From an uncultured Christensenella sp. (GTDB taxonomy: Bacteria > Bacillota > Clostridia > Christensenellales > Borkfalkiaceae): DNA of 64,000 bases. The translations under genes were made by a program, and so were the position numbers. The stretch covers positions 86,520-150,519 of the forward strand of contig CAJUEO010000001.1 in assembly GCA_910585685.1 (NCBI GenBank), read 5' to 3'. Below are positions 31,141-39,085 of this stretch, piece by piece (the stretch's first letter is position 1; each line of letters starts with the position of its first letter). Below the pieces are notes generated by a model. The model did not search any database. It saw nothing but the letters and a program-made list of their open reading frames with translations, and was not told the origin of the DNA.

Positions 31141-32622
31141 ATGAACTTTAATTCCTTAGAGTTTCTAATTTTTCTACCGTTAGTTGTAATACTTTATTGG
31201 GTGTTGCCGCATAAAGCTCGGTGGATAATGCTGCTTATAGCAAGCTATATATTCTATATGCTGTGGAACGTATGGCTGATTGTGTTGATAATGATAACAA
31301 CGGTAACGGCGTACGTTGCCGGAATAATAATAGAGCGCACTCAGGACAAACGCGTAAAGACGGCAAGCCTTGTAATTACCCTGATAATCTGCCTCGGGCT
31401 ATTGATATTCTTCAAGTATATCAACTTCATATTGGAGAGCGCGGTGGGGGTAATAAGGCTGTTCAACGCCGAGCAGGACAGTATAGTTTTAAATATAATA
31501 TTGCCTGTCGGAATTTCCTTTTACACTTTCCAGACTCTGTCCTATGTAATAGACGTGTACAGGGGAGATTACAAAGCGGAAAAGCACTTCGGCTATTTCG
31601 CTCTGTATGTATCCTATTTCCCTCAGTTGGTGGCAGGTCCCATAGAGAAGCCGCAGACGTTACTGCCGCAGCTTCGTGAAGAGCAAAAGCTGAAAGAGGA
31701 AGATATACTTGCCGGTGGCAAGTGGCTGCTGTCGGGCTTTTTCCGTAAATGCGTGGTTGCGGATTTCTGCGGAATATTTGTAAACAACGTTTACGGTGAT
31801 TTGGCAAACGCCAACGCATTGGCAATATTTGCGGCAAGCGCACTGTTTTTGGTACAGATATACAACGACTTTGCAGGATATTCCGAAATAGCTTTGGGCT
31901 GTGCAAGACTTATGGGTGTGAAGCTTAGTAAAAACTTTGACAGACCTCTGACTTCCACAAGCTATACCGAGTTTTTCCGCCGTTGGCACATAACGCTTAA
32001 CCAATGGTTTACGCAGTACGTTTATATACCGCTCGGCGGCAACCGCAAGGGCACGGCAAGAAAGATAATAAACATACTCATAGTGTTTGCTTTGTGCGGA
32101 CTTTGGCACGGCGCAAATTGGACGTTTGTGCTTTGGGGCTTGGCTTCGGGCGTGATTATGAGCATCGAAACGCTGCTGCGAAAGCCGTTTGCAAAGCTGT
32201 GCCAAAAAACTAAAATAGATTTGGAAAATCCCGTCGTCCGAGTCATACGTCAGATATTGCTTATAATTATGTTTACGCTGTGTTCGGTGCTGTTCCGCTC
32301 GGGAAATATGGCAGAGGTCGGCTTGGCTTACAGCGGAATGTTCAGCGGCTGGGGCATAGGTGAGGACTATGTAAACAATGCTATGAACAGCTTGGGAATG
32401 GACGTTTCGCAGCTTTTGCAGCTCTTTATATTTATTGTGGGTATGGCTGCGATTTACAGACTTACTCTGGAGCCGAGCGATAGTAAACTGCCGCTTGCCG
32501 AAGCCAAGAGTTACGCTTTAAATATGTCTGTGTTTATTTACGGAATAACGGCAATAATGCTGTGCTGGATAGGGCTTCTGTCAATGGGTGATTCAAGCGC
32601 ATTTCAGTATTTTCAATTTTAG
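31141..32622 (+). CDS. MBOAT family membrane O-acyltransferase (AlgI/DltB-like)
   Basis: A 493-residue polytopic membrane protein with MBOAT hallmarks: YFPQLVAGPIEKP (residues ~159-171), FFRRWHITLNQWF (~278-290) and the catalytic-histidine motif LWHGANWTFVLWG (~321-333). The length fits the AlgI/PatA/DltB group. Members move an acyl group across the membrane onto extracellular polysaccharide, peptidoglycan or teichoic acid. The substrate here cannot be read from sequence. It directly abuts the small membrane protein upstream and is followed after 11 bases by an acyl-activating enzyme, so the operon probably activates and exports an acyl group to a surface polymer. No SGNH/AlgJ-type partner or carrier protein gene is adjacent. 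Confidence 0.9.
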   Translation: MNFNSLEFLIFLPLVVILYWVLPHKARWIMLLIASYIFYMLWNVWLIVLIMITTVTAYVAGIIIERTQDKRVKTASLVITLIICLGLLIFFKYINFILESAVGVIRLFNAEQDSIVLNIILPVGISFYTFQTLSYVIDVYRGDYKAEKHFGYFALYVSYFPQLVAGPIEKPQTLLPQLREEQKLKEEDILAGGKWLLSGFFRKCVVADFCGIFVNNVYGDLANANALAIFAASALFLVQIYNDFAGYSEIALGCARLMGVKLSKNFDRPLTSTSYTEFFRRWHITLNQWFTQYVYIPLGGNRKGTARKIINILIVFALCGLWHGANWTFVLWGLASGVIMSIETLLRKPFAKLCQKTKIDLENPVVRVIRQILLIIMFTLCSVLFRSGNMAEVGLAYSGMFSGWGIGEDYVNNAMNSLGMDVSQLLQLFIFIVGMAAIYRLTLEPSDSKLPLAEAKSYALNMSVFIYGITAIMLCWIGLLSMGDSSAFQYFQF

Positions 32623-32633
32623 CGGAGGAAAAA

Positions 32634-34106
32634 ATGACGAGTATCGAAACCAAATTAAAGCAGTGTGAAAAGACGCTGTACGAATATTTAAAAGAGCACG
32701 CCAAGCTGCGCGGAAGCAAGCCGTACCTCATAACCGAAGACGAAACGCTCAGCTACGCGCAGGCATTTAAAACGGTCAACGCACTTATCGGGCAGTTAAA
32801 GGGCAACGGCATAAAAAAGGGCACGGTAGTTGCGTTGCGCGCGACTCGCTGTCCCCAGACGGTAATGCTTGCGATAGCCTTGGGAGCAATAGGCGCAATT
32901 ATAGCGCTTACCGACCCTCACAACTACGTCAGGACGTTTATATCCGATTGCGGCGTGGAAATCTCTCCCGAATACTATATAACTAACGAAAAGACGTCCC
33001 GCGATTTGGGCGCAAGATATGGTTGGCAGCTTTTAAACGAAGATAATTGCGTGGACATAAGCTTTGAAGAGAGCGAAATTCAGCTTTTAGAACAGCCCGA
33101 AAGCCGCGCGGACGATCCGTTTATGATAATATTTACGTCGGGTTCGACGGGCAAGGCAAAGGCGGTGGTGTTGAGCCACAAAAACTGCATAGCAAACCCC
33201 GTCGATGCAATGCCGCTGTTCAAGCAGGACGAAAACGACAGGGCAATATCGCTGTTGCCGCTCGACCATGTGTTCGGTTTTGCCGTTGCGGCGTGCGCAA
33301 CGTTTTGCGGACACGACGTAATGTTTCCCGAAAAGCTCGACACAGAGTATGTGCTGCGTTGTCTGGACAAGTACAAAATATCCGTAGTGTATGCTGTTCC
33401 GTCCTTCTTTTTGGGCTTGCTCTCCGACGGGGCGCATAAAAAACACGATTTAAGTACGTTGAGGCTGGGTTTGATGGCAGGCGCGCCGTTTACCGCCGAG
33501 CAGTTGAGATATATCGAGGGTGAGTTGGGGCTGCAGCTTATGCCCGGATACGGTATGAGCGAGTGCGTGGGCGTAAGCACTATGAATTACGGTGCGAGCG
33601 TTGAAGAGCGTTCTACGGGTGTAGGCAAGCTATATCCCATGACCGAGATAAAGTTTACCGACGGCGGAGAGATATGCGTGCGCGGCGCAACGCTTATGCT
33701 CGGCTACTATAACGACGAAAATGCCACCAAGCAAGCCATTGACGAGCAGGGCTTTTTGCATACGGGGGATTTGGGCTATATAGACGAAAAGGGTTATCTG
33801 CATATAAACGGCAGAATAAAGGACATAATTATCCGAAACGGAAACAACCTTTCCGCGGTAGAGATAGAGCGCAAGATAGTAAGTCTGGAAAAGGTAAAGG
33901 ACGCGTGCGTAGTGGGGATACCCGACAAGGACGACGGAGAGGTGCCCTGCGCATTGATAGTGGCAAGCGAGTGCGTTGACGACGAGCTTTTAAAGGTGCT
34001 TACTAAAATAGAGAAGCCAAAACACGTTATTTACGCGCGGCTCGTACCCCTTACTTCCTCGGGCAAACCCGACAAGCAGGCTGTTAAAAATTTATTTTTA
34101 AAATAA
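32634..34106 (+). CDS. AMP-forming acyl-CoA synthetase / acyl-activating ligase
   Basis: A 490-residue member of the adenylate-forming superfamily. It shows the phosphate-binding motif FTSGSTGKAKAVVLSHKN (residues ~163-180), the A5-type motif PGYGMSECVG (~304-313), the ATP-binding HTGDLGYIDEKGYLHINGR region (~379-397) with the hinge IKDIIIRNG, and the catalytic lysine near the C-terminus in SSGKPDKQ (~478-485). It would activate a carboxylic acid as acyl-AMP and transfer it to CoA or a carrier. The ribosome site GGAGG lies in the 11-base gap after the MBOAT gene. The position suggests it supplies acyl donors to the MBOAT protein. Whether the acceptor is CoA or a carrier protein as in DltA is not determined; no carrier gene is nearby. 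Confidence 0.88.
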   Translation: MTSIETKLKQCEKTLYEYLKEHAKLRGSKPYLITEDETLSYAQAFKTVNALIGQLKGNGIKKGTVVALRATRCPQTVMLAIALGAIGAIIALTDPHNYVRTFISDCGVEISPEYYITNEKTSRDLGARYGWQLLNEDNCVDISFEESEIQLLEQPESRADDPFMIIFTSGSTGKAKAVVLSHKNCIANPVDAMPLFKQDENDRAISLLPLDHVFGFAVAACATFCGHDVMFPEKLDTEYVLRCLDKYKISVVYAVPSFFLGLLSDGAHKKHDLSTLRLGLMAGAPFTAEQLRYIEGELGLQLMPGYGMSECVGVSTMNYGASVEERSTGVGKLYPMTEIKFTDGGEICVRGATLMLGYYNDENATKQAIDEQGFLHTGDLGYIDEKGYLHINGRIKDIIIRNGNNLSAVEIERKIVSLEKVKDACVVGIPDKDDGEVPCALIVASECVDDELLKVLTKIEKPKHVIYARLVPLTSSGKPDKQAVKNLFLK

Positions 34107-34121
34107 AATCAAATTAATTTG

Positions 34122-34158
34122 AAACCCAACCGCGGCTTAAAAGCCGCGGTTGGGTTTT
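34122..34158 (+). terminator. Terminator of the acyltransferase operon
   Basis: AACCCAACCGCGGC (34,123-34,136) pairs with GCCGCGGTTGGGTT (34,143-34,156), and a short T run follows. It closes the operon and separates it from the tail module. Confidence 0.92.
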
Positions 34159-34302
34159 TGTATTTTCAGCAATAATTAAAGGCATATCGGCAAAAAAATA
34201 TCTGTCGAATTTTGTCGTATTTTAGGGTTTTTATATGACTTTTCAACTGTATATATTTTAGCAACGCTTGGGCGTTGAATATACAAAGGAAGGTTATAAA
34301 AA

Positions 34303-34626
34303 ATGAAAAAGGAACTCAAAGGTTATGAAAAAGCCATTAAAAACGTATTTAAAAAATCGTTGAACCGCAGCCCGTTGTCGGCGGAAGATTTACAGTTAAT
34401 CGAGCTAATCAGAAAAACTCGGTTCTATCTGGAAGTACGCGACGGGACGGAGGGCACACAATTTTTAAAAATATTTACCGAGCTGTTTTTGACGGCGGAG
34501 CACAGAAGAAAAACTATGGTTGCACTGTCAATCGAAACGGGTTACAACGAAAGAACGCTAATCCGCCACAAAAAGAAGGTATTGCAAATATTTGCCTTTA
34601 TCAAGCAAATTACGGGTAAAAAGTGA
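34303..34626 (+). CDS. Phage-type HTH regulator (ArpU/sigma region 4-like)
   Basis: A 107-residue basic protein. The C-terminal half contains a likely helix-turn-helix (TMVALSIETGYNERTLIRHK, residues ~70-89) of the kind seen in small sigma-like late regulators of phages of Gram-positive bacteria. The remainder is helical and charged. The ribosome site AAGGAAGG precedes the ATG. It is the first gene of the tail module, where a late-gene activator would be expected. Assignment to ArpU or sigma-like families is by pattern only. The 196 bases upstream hold the previous terminator and AT-rich DNA with a CAACGC-TTGG-GCGTTG hairpin (34,261-34,276), but no clear consensus promoter. Confidence 0.5.
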   Translation: MKKELKGYEKAIKNVFKKSLNRSPLSAEDLQLIELIRKTRFYLEVRDGTEGTQFLKIFTELFLTAEHRRKTMVALSIETGYNERTLIRHKKKVLQIFAFIKQITGKK

Positions 34627-34641
34627 CAAAAGTTGTCACTT
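34621..34641 (+). other. Hairpin over the stop codon of the regulator gene
   Basis: AAGTGACAA (34,621-34,629) and TTGTCACTT (34,633-34,641) form a perfect 9-bp stem with a 3-base loop that includes the TGA stop. No T run follows. It could be a processing site or a weak, factor-dependent terminator between the regulator and the structural genes. Confidence 0.5.
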
Positions 34642-34762
34642 CGCGGCTGAAAATTTATGCTAAGCTTTTAGCAGGGTTAAAAATCCTTAGACGCCGCGCG
34701 TCGGAAATCGCGCATCTTCTTAGGCGTGCACGCAAACACGAAAAAAGGCGGAGGAGATAGAT

Positions 34763-35227
34763 ATGAACACGGAAGAAATTTTGGGCAAGGACTTGTATGA
34801 CAAAGTACGCGAAAAATTGGGCAACGACAGAGGTCTTATAATAGACGACGGGATGCTTATTCCAAAGCACCGATTTGACTGTATTAACATAAGTTTGCGC
34901 GAGCATAAGCAAACGGTTTTGAAACTGCGCGAGGAAAATCGGCAGCTTTTAGAAAAAATAAACGATTTCGAGAATTTAAAACTCGAAAATCGCAAGCTCA
35001 ACCGAGAGAAGCTTATCACGGAGCTTATACTCGCGGCAAAGCCCAAAAATTTTTACGCCGTGCGTTCCAACATAGAGGTGGGAGAGTCGACGGGCAAAAA
35101 ATTGGAGAGCGCGGTCAAAAAGCGCATAGCCGAGCTGAAAAAGACCGACCCGTATTTATTTTACGGAGAACGGTTATACAGGCTTGTTCCCGTCGACGAC
35201 CTCGCTGAAAGGGAGATAAAGCAATGA
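34763..35227 (+). CDS. Phage GP20-like scaffold protein, shortened
   Basis: A 154-residue charged protein. The N-terminus (DGMLIPKHRFDCINISLREH, residues ~30-49), a central coiled coil rich in Lys, Glu and Leu (~50-95) and a C-terminal part with LKKTDPYLF resemble the phage minor structural protein GP20 scaffold family. Such scaffolds normally stand directly before the major capsid gene; here the next gene is a tail-completion-like protein and no capsid gene is present. The ribosome site GGAGGAG precedes the ATG. It overlaps the next gene by four bases. It may be a leftover of a lost head module or may be reused in tail assembly. The family call is by pattern and moderately sure. Confidence 0.5.
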   Translation: MNTEEILGKDLYDKVREKLGNDRGLIIDDGMLIPKHRFDCINISLREHKQTVLKLREENRQLLEKINDFENLKLENRKLNREKLITELILAAKPKNFYAVRSNIEVGESTGKKLESAVKKRIAELKKTDPYLFYGERLYRLVPVDDLAEREIKQ

Positions 35228-35577
35228 ATTATTTGCAAAAAATAGAAAAACTGCTCGAAGGTAAAAATTTAACCGTTATATACGGCAAGCCCGTTGAAAT
35301 TGCCGAAGATACGGCGGTTTCGCTTACCTTGGGGGACAGCGACGAGGCAAAACGTTCGCTAAGCGACGCAAGGCGCGCAGACTATATTGCCGTCAACGTA
35401 AACGTTTATGCGAGCGACTATAACTCGGGTTTGGATACGCTTTTGGAAATAAAGCGCGAAATTCAAAGCGCTGTAAAAAGCACTATGCACATATTCTTTT
35501 TAAAGTTTTTTGAAAGCGACTATGACGCGCAGCTTAAAAGACACATTTTAAAATCACAGTACAAAATTATTGAATAA
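35224..35577 (+). CDS. Phage tail completion-like protein
   Basis: A 117-residue protein starting MNYLQKIEKLLEG. Its length, alpha/beta pattern and position directly before the tail tube gene are typical for the tail-completion or head-tail-joining proteins of siphophages. The ATG overlaps the end of the upstream gene (ATGA), which implies translational coupling. No individual motif proves the family, so the call rests mainly on order (completion protein, tube, chaperones, tape measure). The middle (ADYIAVNVNVYASDY) looks like paired beta strands. Confidence 0.45.
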   Translation: MNYLQKIEKLLEGKNLTVIYGKPVEIAEDTAVSLTLGDSDEAKRSLSDARRADYIAVNVNVYASDYNSGLDTLLEIKREIQSAVKSTMHIFFLKFFESDYDAQLKRHILKSQYKIIE

Positions 35578-35590
35578 AGGAGAAAAAACC

Positions 35591-36049
35591 ATGCCTTACA
35601 CGGGATTAACAGCAAAATTAGTAATAGAAGAAAAAGAAATAGGTTACATAAGCAATTGGAGCGTCGACGAAACGTGCGACACCATAGAGATAACAAAGCT
35701 CGGAGCTAAAAACAAAGAAATTTACCCCACTTTTTGCTATTGGAGCGCAAGTGCGGAAGGTACGGCGGATTTTACGGACAAGAGCGCGCAGTACGAAATT
35801 CGTCGCGCTATGACAGAAGGTAAAAAAGTAAAGGTTAAATTTTACCTCGGTACCGACGTTCATGAATCGGGAGATGAAACGGAACATTACCTCGAAGGAG
35901 ACGCATACGTCAACTCGTTCAGCGTAAACATTTCGGCGGAGGACAAAGCCGGAGTTTCGATAAGCCTTACGGGAGACGGGCAGTTAAAATACATACCCGA
36001 GCCCGTTGTAAACGACAACGCGGACTCTTCCGACACGCAAAATTCTTAA
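35591..36049 (+). CDS. Phage major tail tube protein
   Basis: A 152-residue protein (start chosen at ATG 35,591, preceded by AAAGGAG; an upstream TTG at 35,570 is unlikely). The sequence MPYTGLTAKLVIEEKEIGYI, then WSVDETCDTIEITKLG, EGTADFTD and the C-terminal FSVNISAEDKAGVSISLTGDG match the TP901-1-type major tail protein pattern: a beta sandwich with a final strand ending in SLTGDG. It forms the tube of non-contractile tails. A short acidic tail (NDNADSSDTQNS) follows the domain. No sheath gene is present in the module, so the tail type is siphovirus-like. Confidence 0.7.
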   Translation: MPYTGLTAKLVIEEKEIGYISNWSVDETCDTIEITKLGAKNKEIYPTFCYWSASAEGTADFTDKSAQYEIRRAMTEGKKVKVKFYLGTDVHESGDETEHYLEGDAYVNSFSVNISAEDKAGVSISLTGDGQLKYIPEPVVNDNADSSDTQNS

Positions 36050-36057
36050 AAAATTAA

Positions 36058-36089
36058 GGCGGCAGGGCGACAAGGAGTAAGTTGCCGCC
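36058..36089 (+). other. Inverted repeat before the tail chaperone gene
   Basis: GGCGGCA (36,058-36,064) can pair with TGCCGCC (36,083-36,089), enclosing a decoy AAGGAG. The real ribosome site AAAGGAG lies just downstream (36,103-36,109). It may tune expression of the chaperone relative to the tube. Confidence 0.4.
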
Positions 36090-36117
36090 CGAACGCCGCC
36101 CGAAAGGAGAAAAAATT

Positions 36118-36468
36118 ATGTATATCAAACTTGACAGGGAATACGAGGTAAAATGCAATTTGGGAACGATACGCGAAATAGAGAGAAGCCTGGGCAAGGG
36201 CTTTTATGAAATAATGCAAAACATTTCCGCCCTGACGACCGACAACCAGCTTAAAATGCTTTTTTCAGGCGTGAAGCGCGCCAACCCTGCAATGACGTTT
36301 GAAGAGTTTTACGCGCTTTGCGAGGATAATTTGGGAATGGGTGACCTTATGGAATACCTCGAAAAATATTTGTACGCCTTGCAGTACCCCGGACTGACTC
36401 AAGCGGAGGTGCAGCAGAAAATCGAAAAAAAGTTGCAGCGCGGCAGGGAAATGCAAAGCAATGTATGA
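36118..36468 (+). CDS. Tail assembly chaperone, first part (gpG-like)
   Basis: A 116-residue protein (start at ATG 36,118 behind AAAGGAG; a TTG at 36,082 is rejected). It begins MYIKLDREYEVKCNLGTIRE and includes FSGVKRANPAMTFEEFYAL, the usual pattern of chaperones encoded between tube and tape measure in siphophages. It ends by an ATGA overlap with the second chaperone. A slippery heptamer 12 codons before the stop would let a fraction of ribosomes shift by -1 and make a 214-residue fusion with the downstream frame, as in the lambda G/GT pair. The chaperone coats the tape measure during tail assembly. Confidence 0.7.
   Translation: MYIKLDREYEVKCNLGTIREIERSLGKGFYEIMQNISALTTDNQLKMLFSGVKRANPAMTFEEFYALCEDNLGMGDLMEYLEKYLYALQYPGLTQAEVQQKIEKKLQRGREMQSNV
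36426..36432 (+). promoter_or_regulatory. Probable -1 programmed frameshift site (A AAA AAG)
   Basis: The heptamer A-AAA-AAG lies in the zero frame of the first chaperone (codons GAA AAA AAG at 36,424-36,432). It is identical to the classic dnaX slippery site. After a -1 shift the frame reads 11 codons without a stop into ATG 36,465 and the whole second chaperone. A GGAGGT at 36,405-36,410, 15 bases upstream, could act as an internal stimulator. Frameshifting between these two genes is a conserved feature of long-tailed phages. Confidence 0.7.
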
Positions 36469-36761
36469 ATTGGCAGCAAATAATTCGCAGCGGCGCGCTT
36501 GCAGGACTTACTCCGAGTGAAATTTGGGAGCTTGAGCTGTGGGAATACAACGCCTTTATAAGCGCGTATGAAGAGCGCAGAAAGGTTGACGCGGCAAACG
36601 CGATAATGACGGGTTATTACGCCGCCTACTATACCAACGCCGGCAAAAGGGCAAAGAGCCCCAACGAGCTTATACGGCAGCTATTTTCCCGAAAGCAGAC
36701 CCAAGGTGAGGGAATGCAGGATATAGAGCGGTTTAAAAAGGCGGAACAAAGGAGAAATTAA
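36465..36761 (+). CDS. Tail assembly chaperone, second part (gpT-like)
   Basis: A 98-residue protein read from ATG 36,465 or as the C-terminal part of a frameshift fusion. The patterns LAGLTPSEIWELELWEYNAF and YYAAYYTNAGKRAKSPNELI are typical of the second chaperone segment of siphophages, which binds tail tube subunits or the tape measure. No strong ribosome site stands before the ATG, which favours production by frameshifting or by coupling at the ATGA overlap. The tape measure gene follows after one base. Confidence 0.65.
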   Translation: MNWQQIIRSGALAGLTPSEIWELELWEYNAFISAYEERRKVDAANAIMTGYYAAYYTNAGKRAKSPNELIRQLFSRKQTQGEGMQDIERFKKAEQRRN

Positions 36762-36762
36762 G

Positions 36763-38253
36763 ATGTCATCGACAAACATAATCAATCAATCCCAAACGAT
36801 AAACAAAACCACCAAAAAGGTGGAAAACGAAATAAAAAACACCGTCCAGAACATAAATATCGATTTGAGCAAAATCGATATGAGCGTAACCATAGACTCG
36901 TTTAACAAACTTCAAGAGGTGGCAAAGGCGGCGGATTTCAGCGTATTTTCCAACAAAATAATTGCATTAAAAGCCGTGTTTGCGGACTTTCGCAAGAGCG
37001 TACAGACGACCAACACGTCGATTACCAATTTTTCAAACAGTGCGGACAAGCTATCGGGCAGCAACACCGCGGTAATACAGACCTTCGAAGTAAATACGGG
37101 TGACGTAACCGCGCAAATTAGCGACGTGACGGCTTCATTCGGCAGTATGGCGTCAAATATCTCAACTTCGGCAACGGCGGTGGGCGGCTGTTTTGCTAAG
37201 ATAGGAGAGGGCGCAAAGAATATAGGAGGCGGCATTTCAAGCGTTATCGACAGCGTATCCAACCTTTTTTCAAGCTTTGAAAAGCTGGGTGACGGATTAA
37301 GCAGCGCGGCAACGGGCATATCGACTATGACTCCGCTTTTGCCGGCGCTCGGCGCGGCAATGCTTGCAATGGCGGCAAATATGTCGGGCATAACCGAGTA
37401 TATGCCCCAACTTATAATATTTGCAGGCGTGCTTGCCCTGCTCGCGCTTATGGGAGAGGGTCTTTCCGCGGCAGGTGTGGGGCTTTCGGGCATAGGCGCA
37501 GGTCTTGTTTCCATGACGGATGGAATGTTGGCATTGATAGCCTTTATGCCCGTATTCATACAAAGCCTTGCGGACATAACGCAAAACGTCGGCGGAATAA
37601 TACTTTTCGTTCTGCTTGCGGCTTCGGTAATGGTGATGTCGATTGCGCTTGAAACAATGAACGGACAGCTCGAAGCGTTTGTAACGAGTATGCAAAAACT
37701 TTCGACGCTTATGTCGGTTGAATTTGTGCTTGCGTTCGGCGCGTTCGCGCTTATGCTGCTTGCAATGTCGCTTAGTATGGACAAAGTGGCAAGCGGTCTG
37801 GACAAGATAACTGCGGCAATGGGCAAACAGATAGCCAAATTGACGGTGCTGAACCCTCTGCTTGCGGCGCAGGCAATTCTGACAAATCCCATAGTCGGCG
37901 CGATAACTGTTGCGGCGGCGGTAGCAGGCGGCTTGCTTGTGGGCGCGGCTCTGCCCAAAATGGCAACGGGCGGCGTGGTATCGTCCCCCACGGTAACGCT
38001 TGTCGGAGAGGGCAGGTATCCCGAAGCGGTAGTGCCTCTCGGTGACAGCCCCCAGTTTTCCGAAATGAAAGCCGACATAGCCAACGCCGTATTAAAGGGC
38101 ATTTCCGCAATGAATATGCGCGGCGGCTCGAACGGCGCCCCGACCGAGCTTATTTTGAACGTAGACGGCGCAAAACTTGCGCGCATACTTCTTCCTCGGC
38201 TGGGCAAAGAAAGCCGCCGTACGGGCTATAACGCGGCTTTAAAGGAGGTATAG
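36763..38253 (+). CDS. Phage tail tape measure protein, short
   Basis: A 496-residue protein with a polar helical N-terminus (NKTTKKVENEIKNTVQN), a long Gly/Ala/Met-rich middle with several hydrophobic helices (residues ~190-300), and a C-terminal GGVVSSPTVTLVGEGRYPEA followed by VVPL (~403-427). That GGVVxSPTxxxxGEGxxPEAVVPL ending is the usual signature of tape measure proteins. At roughly 1.5 angstrom per residue it would specify a tail near 75 nm, short for a siphophage. The ribosome site AAAGGAG overlaps the end of the chaperone gene. No peptidase or transglycosylase domain is visible. Confidence 0.75.
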   Translation: MSSTNIINQSQTINKTTKKVENEIKNTVQNINIDLSKIDMSVTIDSFNKLQEVAKAADFSVFSNKIIALKAVFADFRKSVQTTNTSITNFSNSADKLSGSNTAVIQTFEVNTGDVTAQISDVTASFGSMASNISTSATAVGGCFAKIGEGAKNIGGGISSVIDSVSNLFSSFEKLGDGLSSAATGISTMTPLLPALGAAMLAMAANMSGITEYMPQLIIFAGVLALLALMGEGLSAAGVGLSGIGAGLVSMTDGMLALIAFMPVFIQSLADITQNVGGIILFVLLAASVMVMSIALETMNGQLEAFVTSMQKLSTLMSVEFVLAFGAFALMLLAMSLSMDKVASGLDKITAAMGKQIAKLTVLNPLLAAQAILTNPIVGAITVAAAVAGGLLVGAALPKMATGGVVSSPTVTLVGEGRYPEAVVPLGDSPQFSEMKADIANAVLKGISAMNMRGGSNGAPTELILNVDGAKLARILLPRLGKESRRTGYNAALKEV

Positions 38254-38259
38254 ACATAA

Positions 38260-38960
38260 ATGCGAACTGACTACATATATTTCAAGGTTTTGAACGCAAA
38301 CATAAAAAATTCCGCAAGGCAGGTAAATTTTGTTACCGACGAGGTAATCGACGGAGAAGTTTACAATCTGTTGCCGAGCGGCGTTTCCCCCGTAAACGAG
38401 CTTATAAAGAGCGCCGACCGCTCGCTGGACGGCACTATGAACGTCGACATAACGGGCGTAAAAACTTCGCTTGAAATAACTTTCGGCTTTCTAAGCGACA
38501 GCGACTTCGGGTTGATATGCGAGATATTTGATTTGGCGGAACAGGCGGAAAAATACCCCGACGGACTCATAGCCGAGTACTTCGACATACGCGATTCGGG
38601 CGCGAAAAAGAGCGTTACCTGCTTGGTTTACGCGAGTTTAACTACAAAGCCGGCAATCTTTTGCTCAATCCCGAAAACGCAATTTGCGAAAGTTTTGTAA
38701 ACGGCACTTTGCTGTCAATGTTCAACTTTGCCGAAATCAGTAATAAAATTCTTCAAAAATACAAATACGGCGTCACATTTGTGGACGCCGAATGGACAGG
38801 GGATTATAACCTGACTTTGGACAGCAACTTTTGCGCAAAAAGTCAGTATGACGAGGACGGTTTAGAGGAAGTTTACGAGTGTATTTCAAGCGAAATTTCA
38901 TACGACTCGCGCTTTAAACAAAAGGTCAAGGGTAGAGAATCGCAAGAAATTATCCATTAA
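38260..38960 (+). pseudogene. Distal tail (Dit-like) protein, interrupted by a frameshift
   Basis: The gene follows the tape measure, as Dit does. The first frame (ATG 38,260 to about 38,631; MRTDYIYFKVLNANI ... EYFDIRDSGAKKSVTCLVY) then stops making sense, and the -1 frame continues with REFNYKAGNLLLNPENAICE and FVNGTL up to the stop at 38,958-38,960. Adding one C after 38,631 would restore a single protein of about 233 residues, the usual Dit length. Alternatives are a sequencing error, or a -1 slip on the A run at 38,605-38,609, which is a poor slippery site. The C-terminal part (from 38,769) is duplicated downstream. A convergent lipoprotein gene overlaps its stop by four bases. Confidence 0.6.
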
Positions 38961-39085
38961 ACCGAAGATGTTAAGTCAAATACTGCATAGGGTAAAACGC
39001 TGTTATTTGAAAGAGGAATACCAAAATACGCTTTCAAGTCATATGTATCAGAAAGTGCGATTAAATCTTTTACATATTCCGTTCC
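38769..39085 (+). repeat. Direct duplication, copy 1 (tail protein end plus lipoprotein end)
   Basis: The block starts with a small inverted repeat (GGCGTC, nine bases, GACGCC), codes FVDAEWTGDYNLTLDSNFCA and onward to the Dit stop, then runs into the 3' end of the convergent lipoprotein gene. A diverged copy begins 968 bases downstream at 39,737 in the same order and orientation. Confidence 0.75.

Noticed and set aside
38601..38610. A-run as programmed frameshift site in the Dit-like gene
   Set aside because: The heptamer is CG-AAA-AAG, which lets the P-site tRNA re-pair poorly. A single missing C at 38,631-38,632 explains the fit of both frames better. Not fully excluded.
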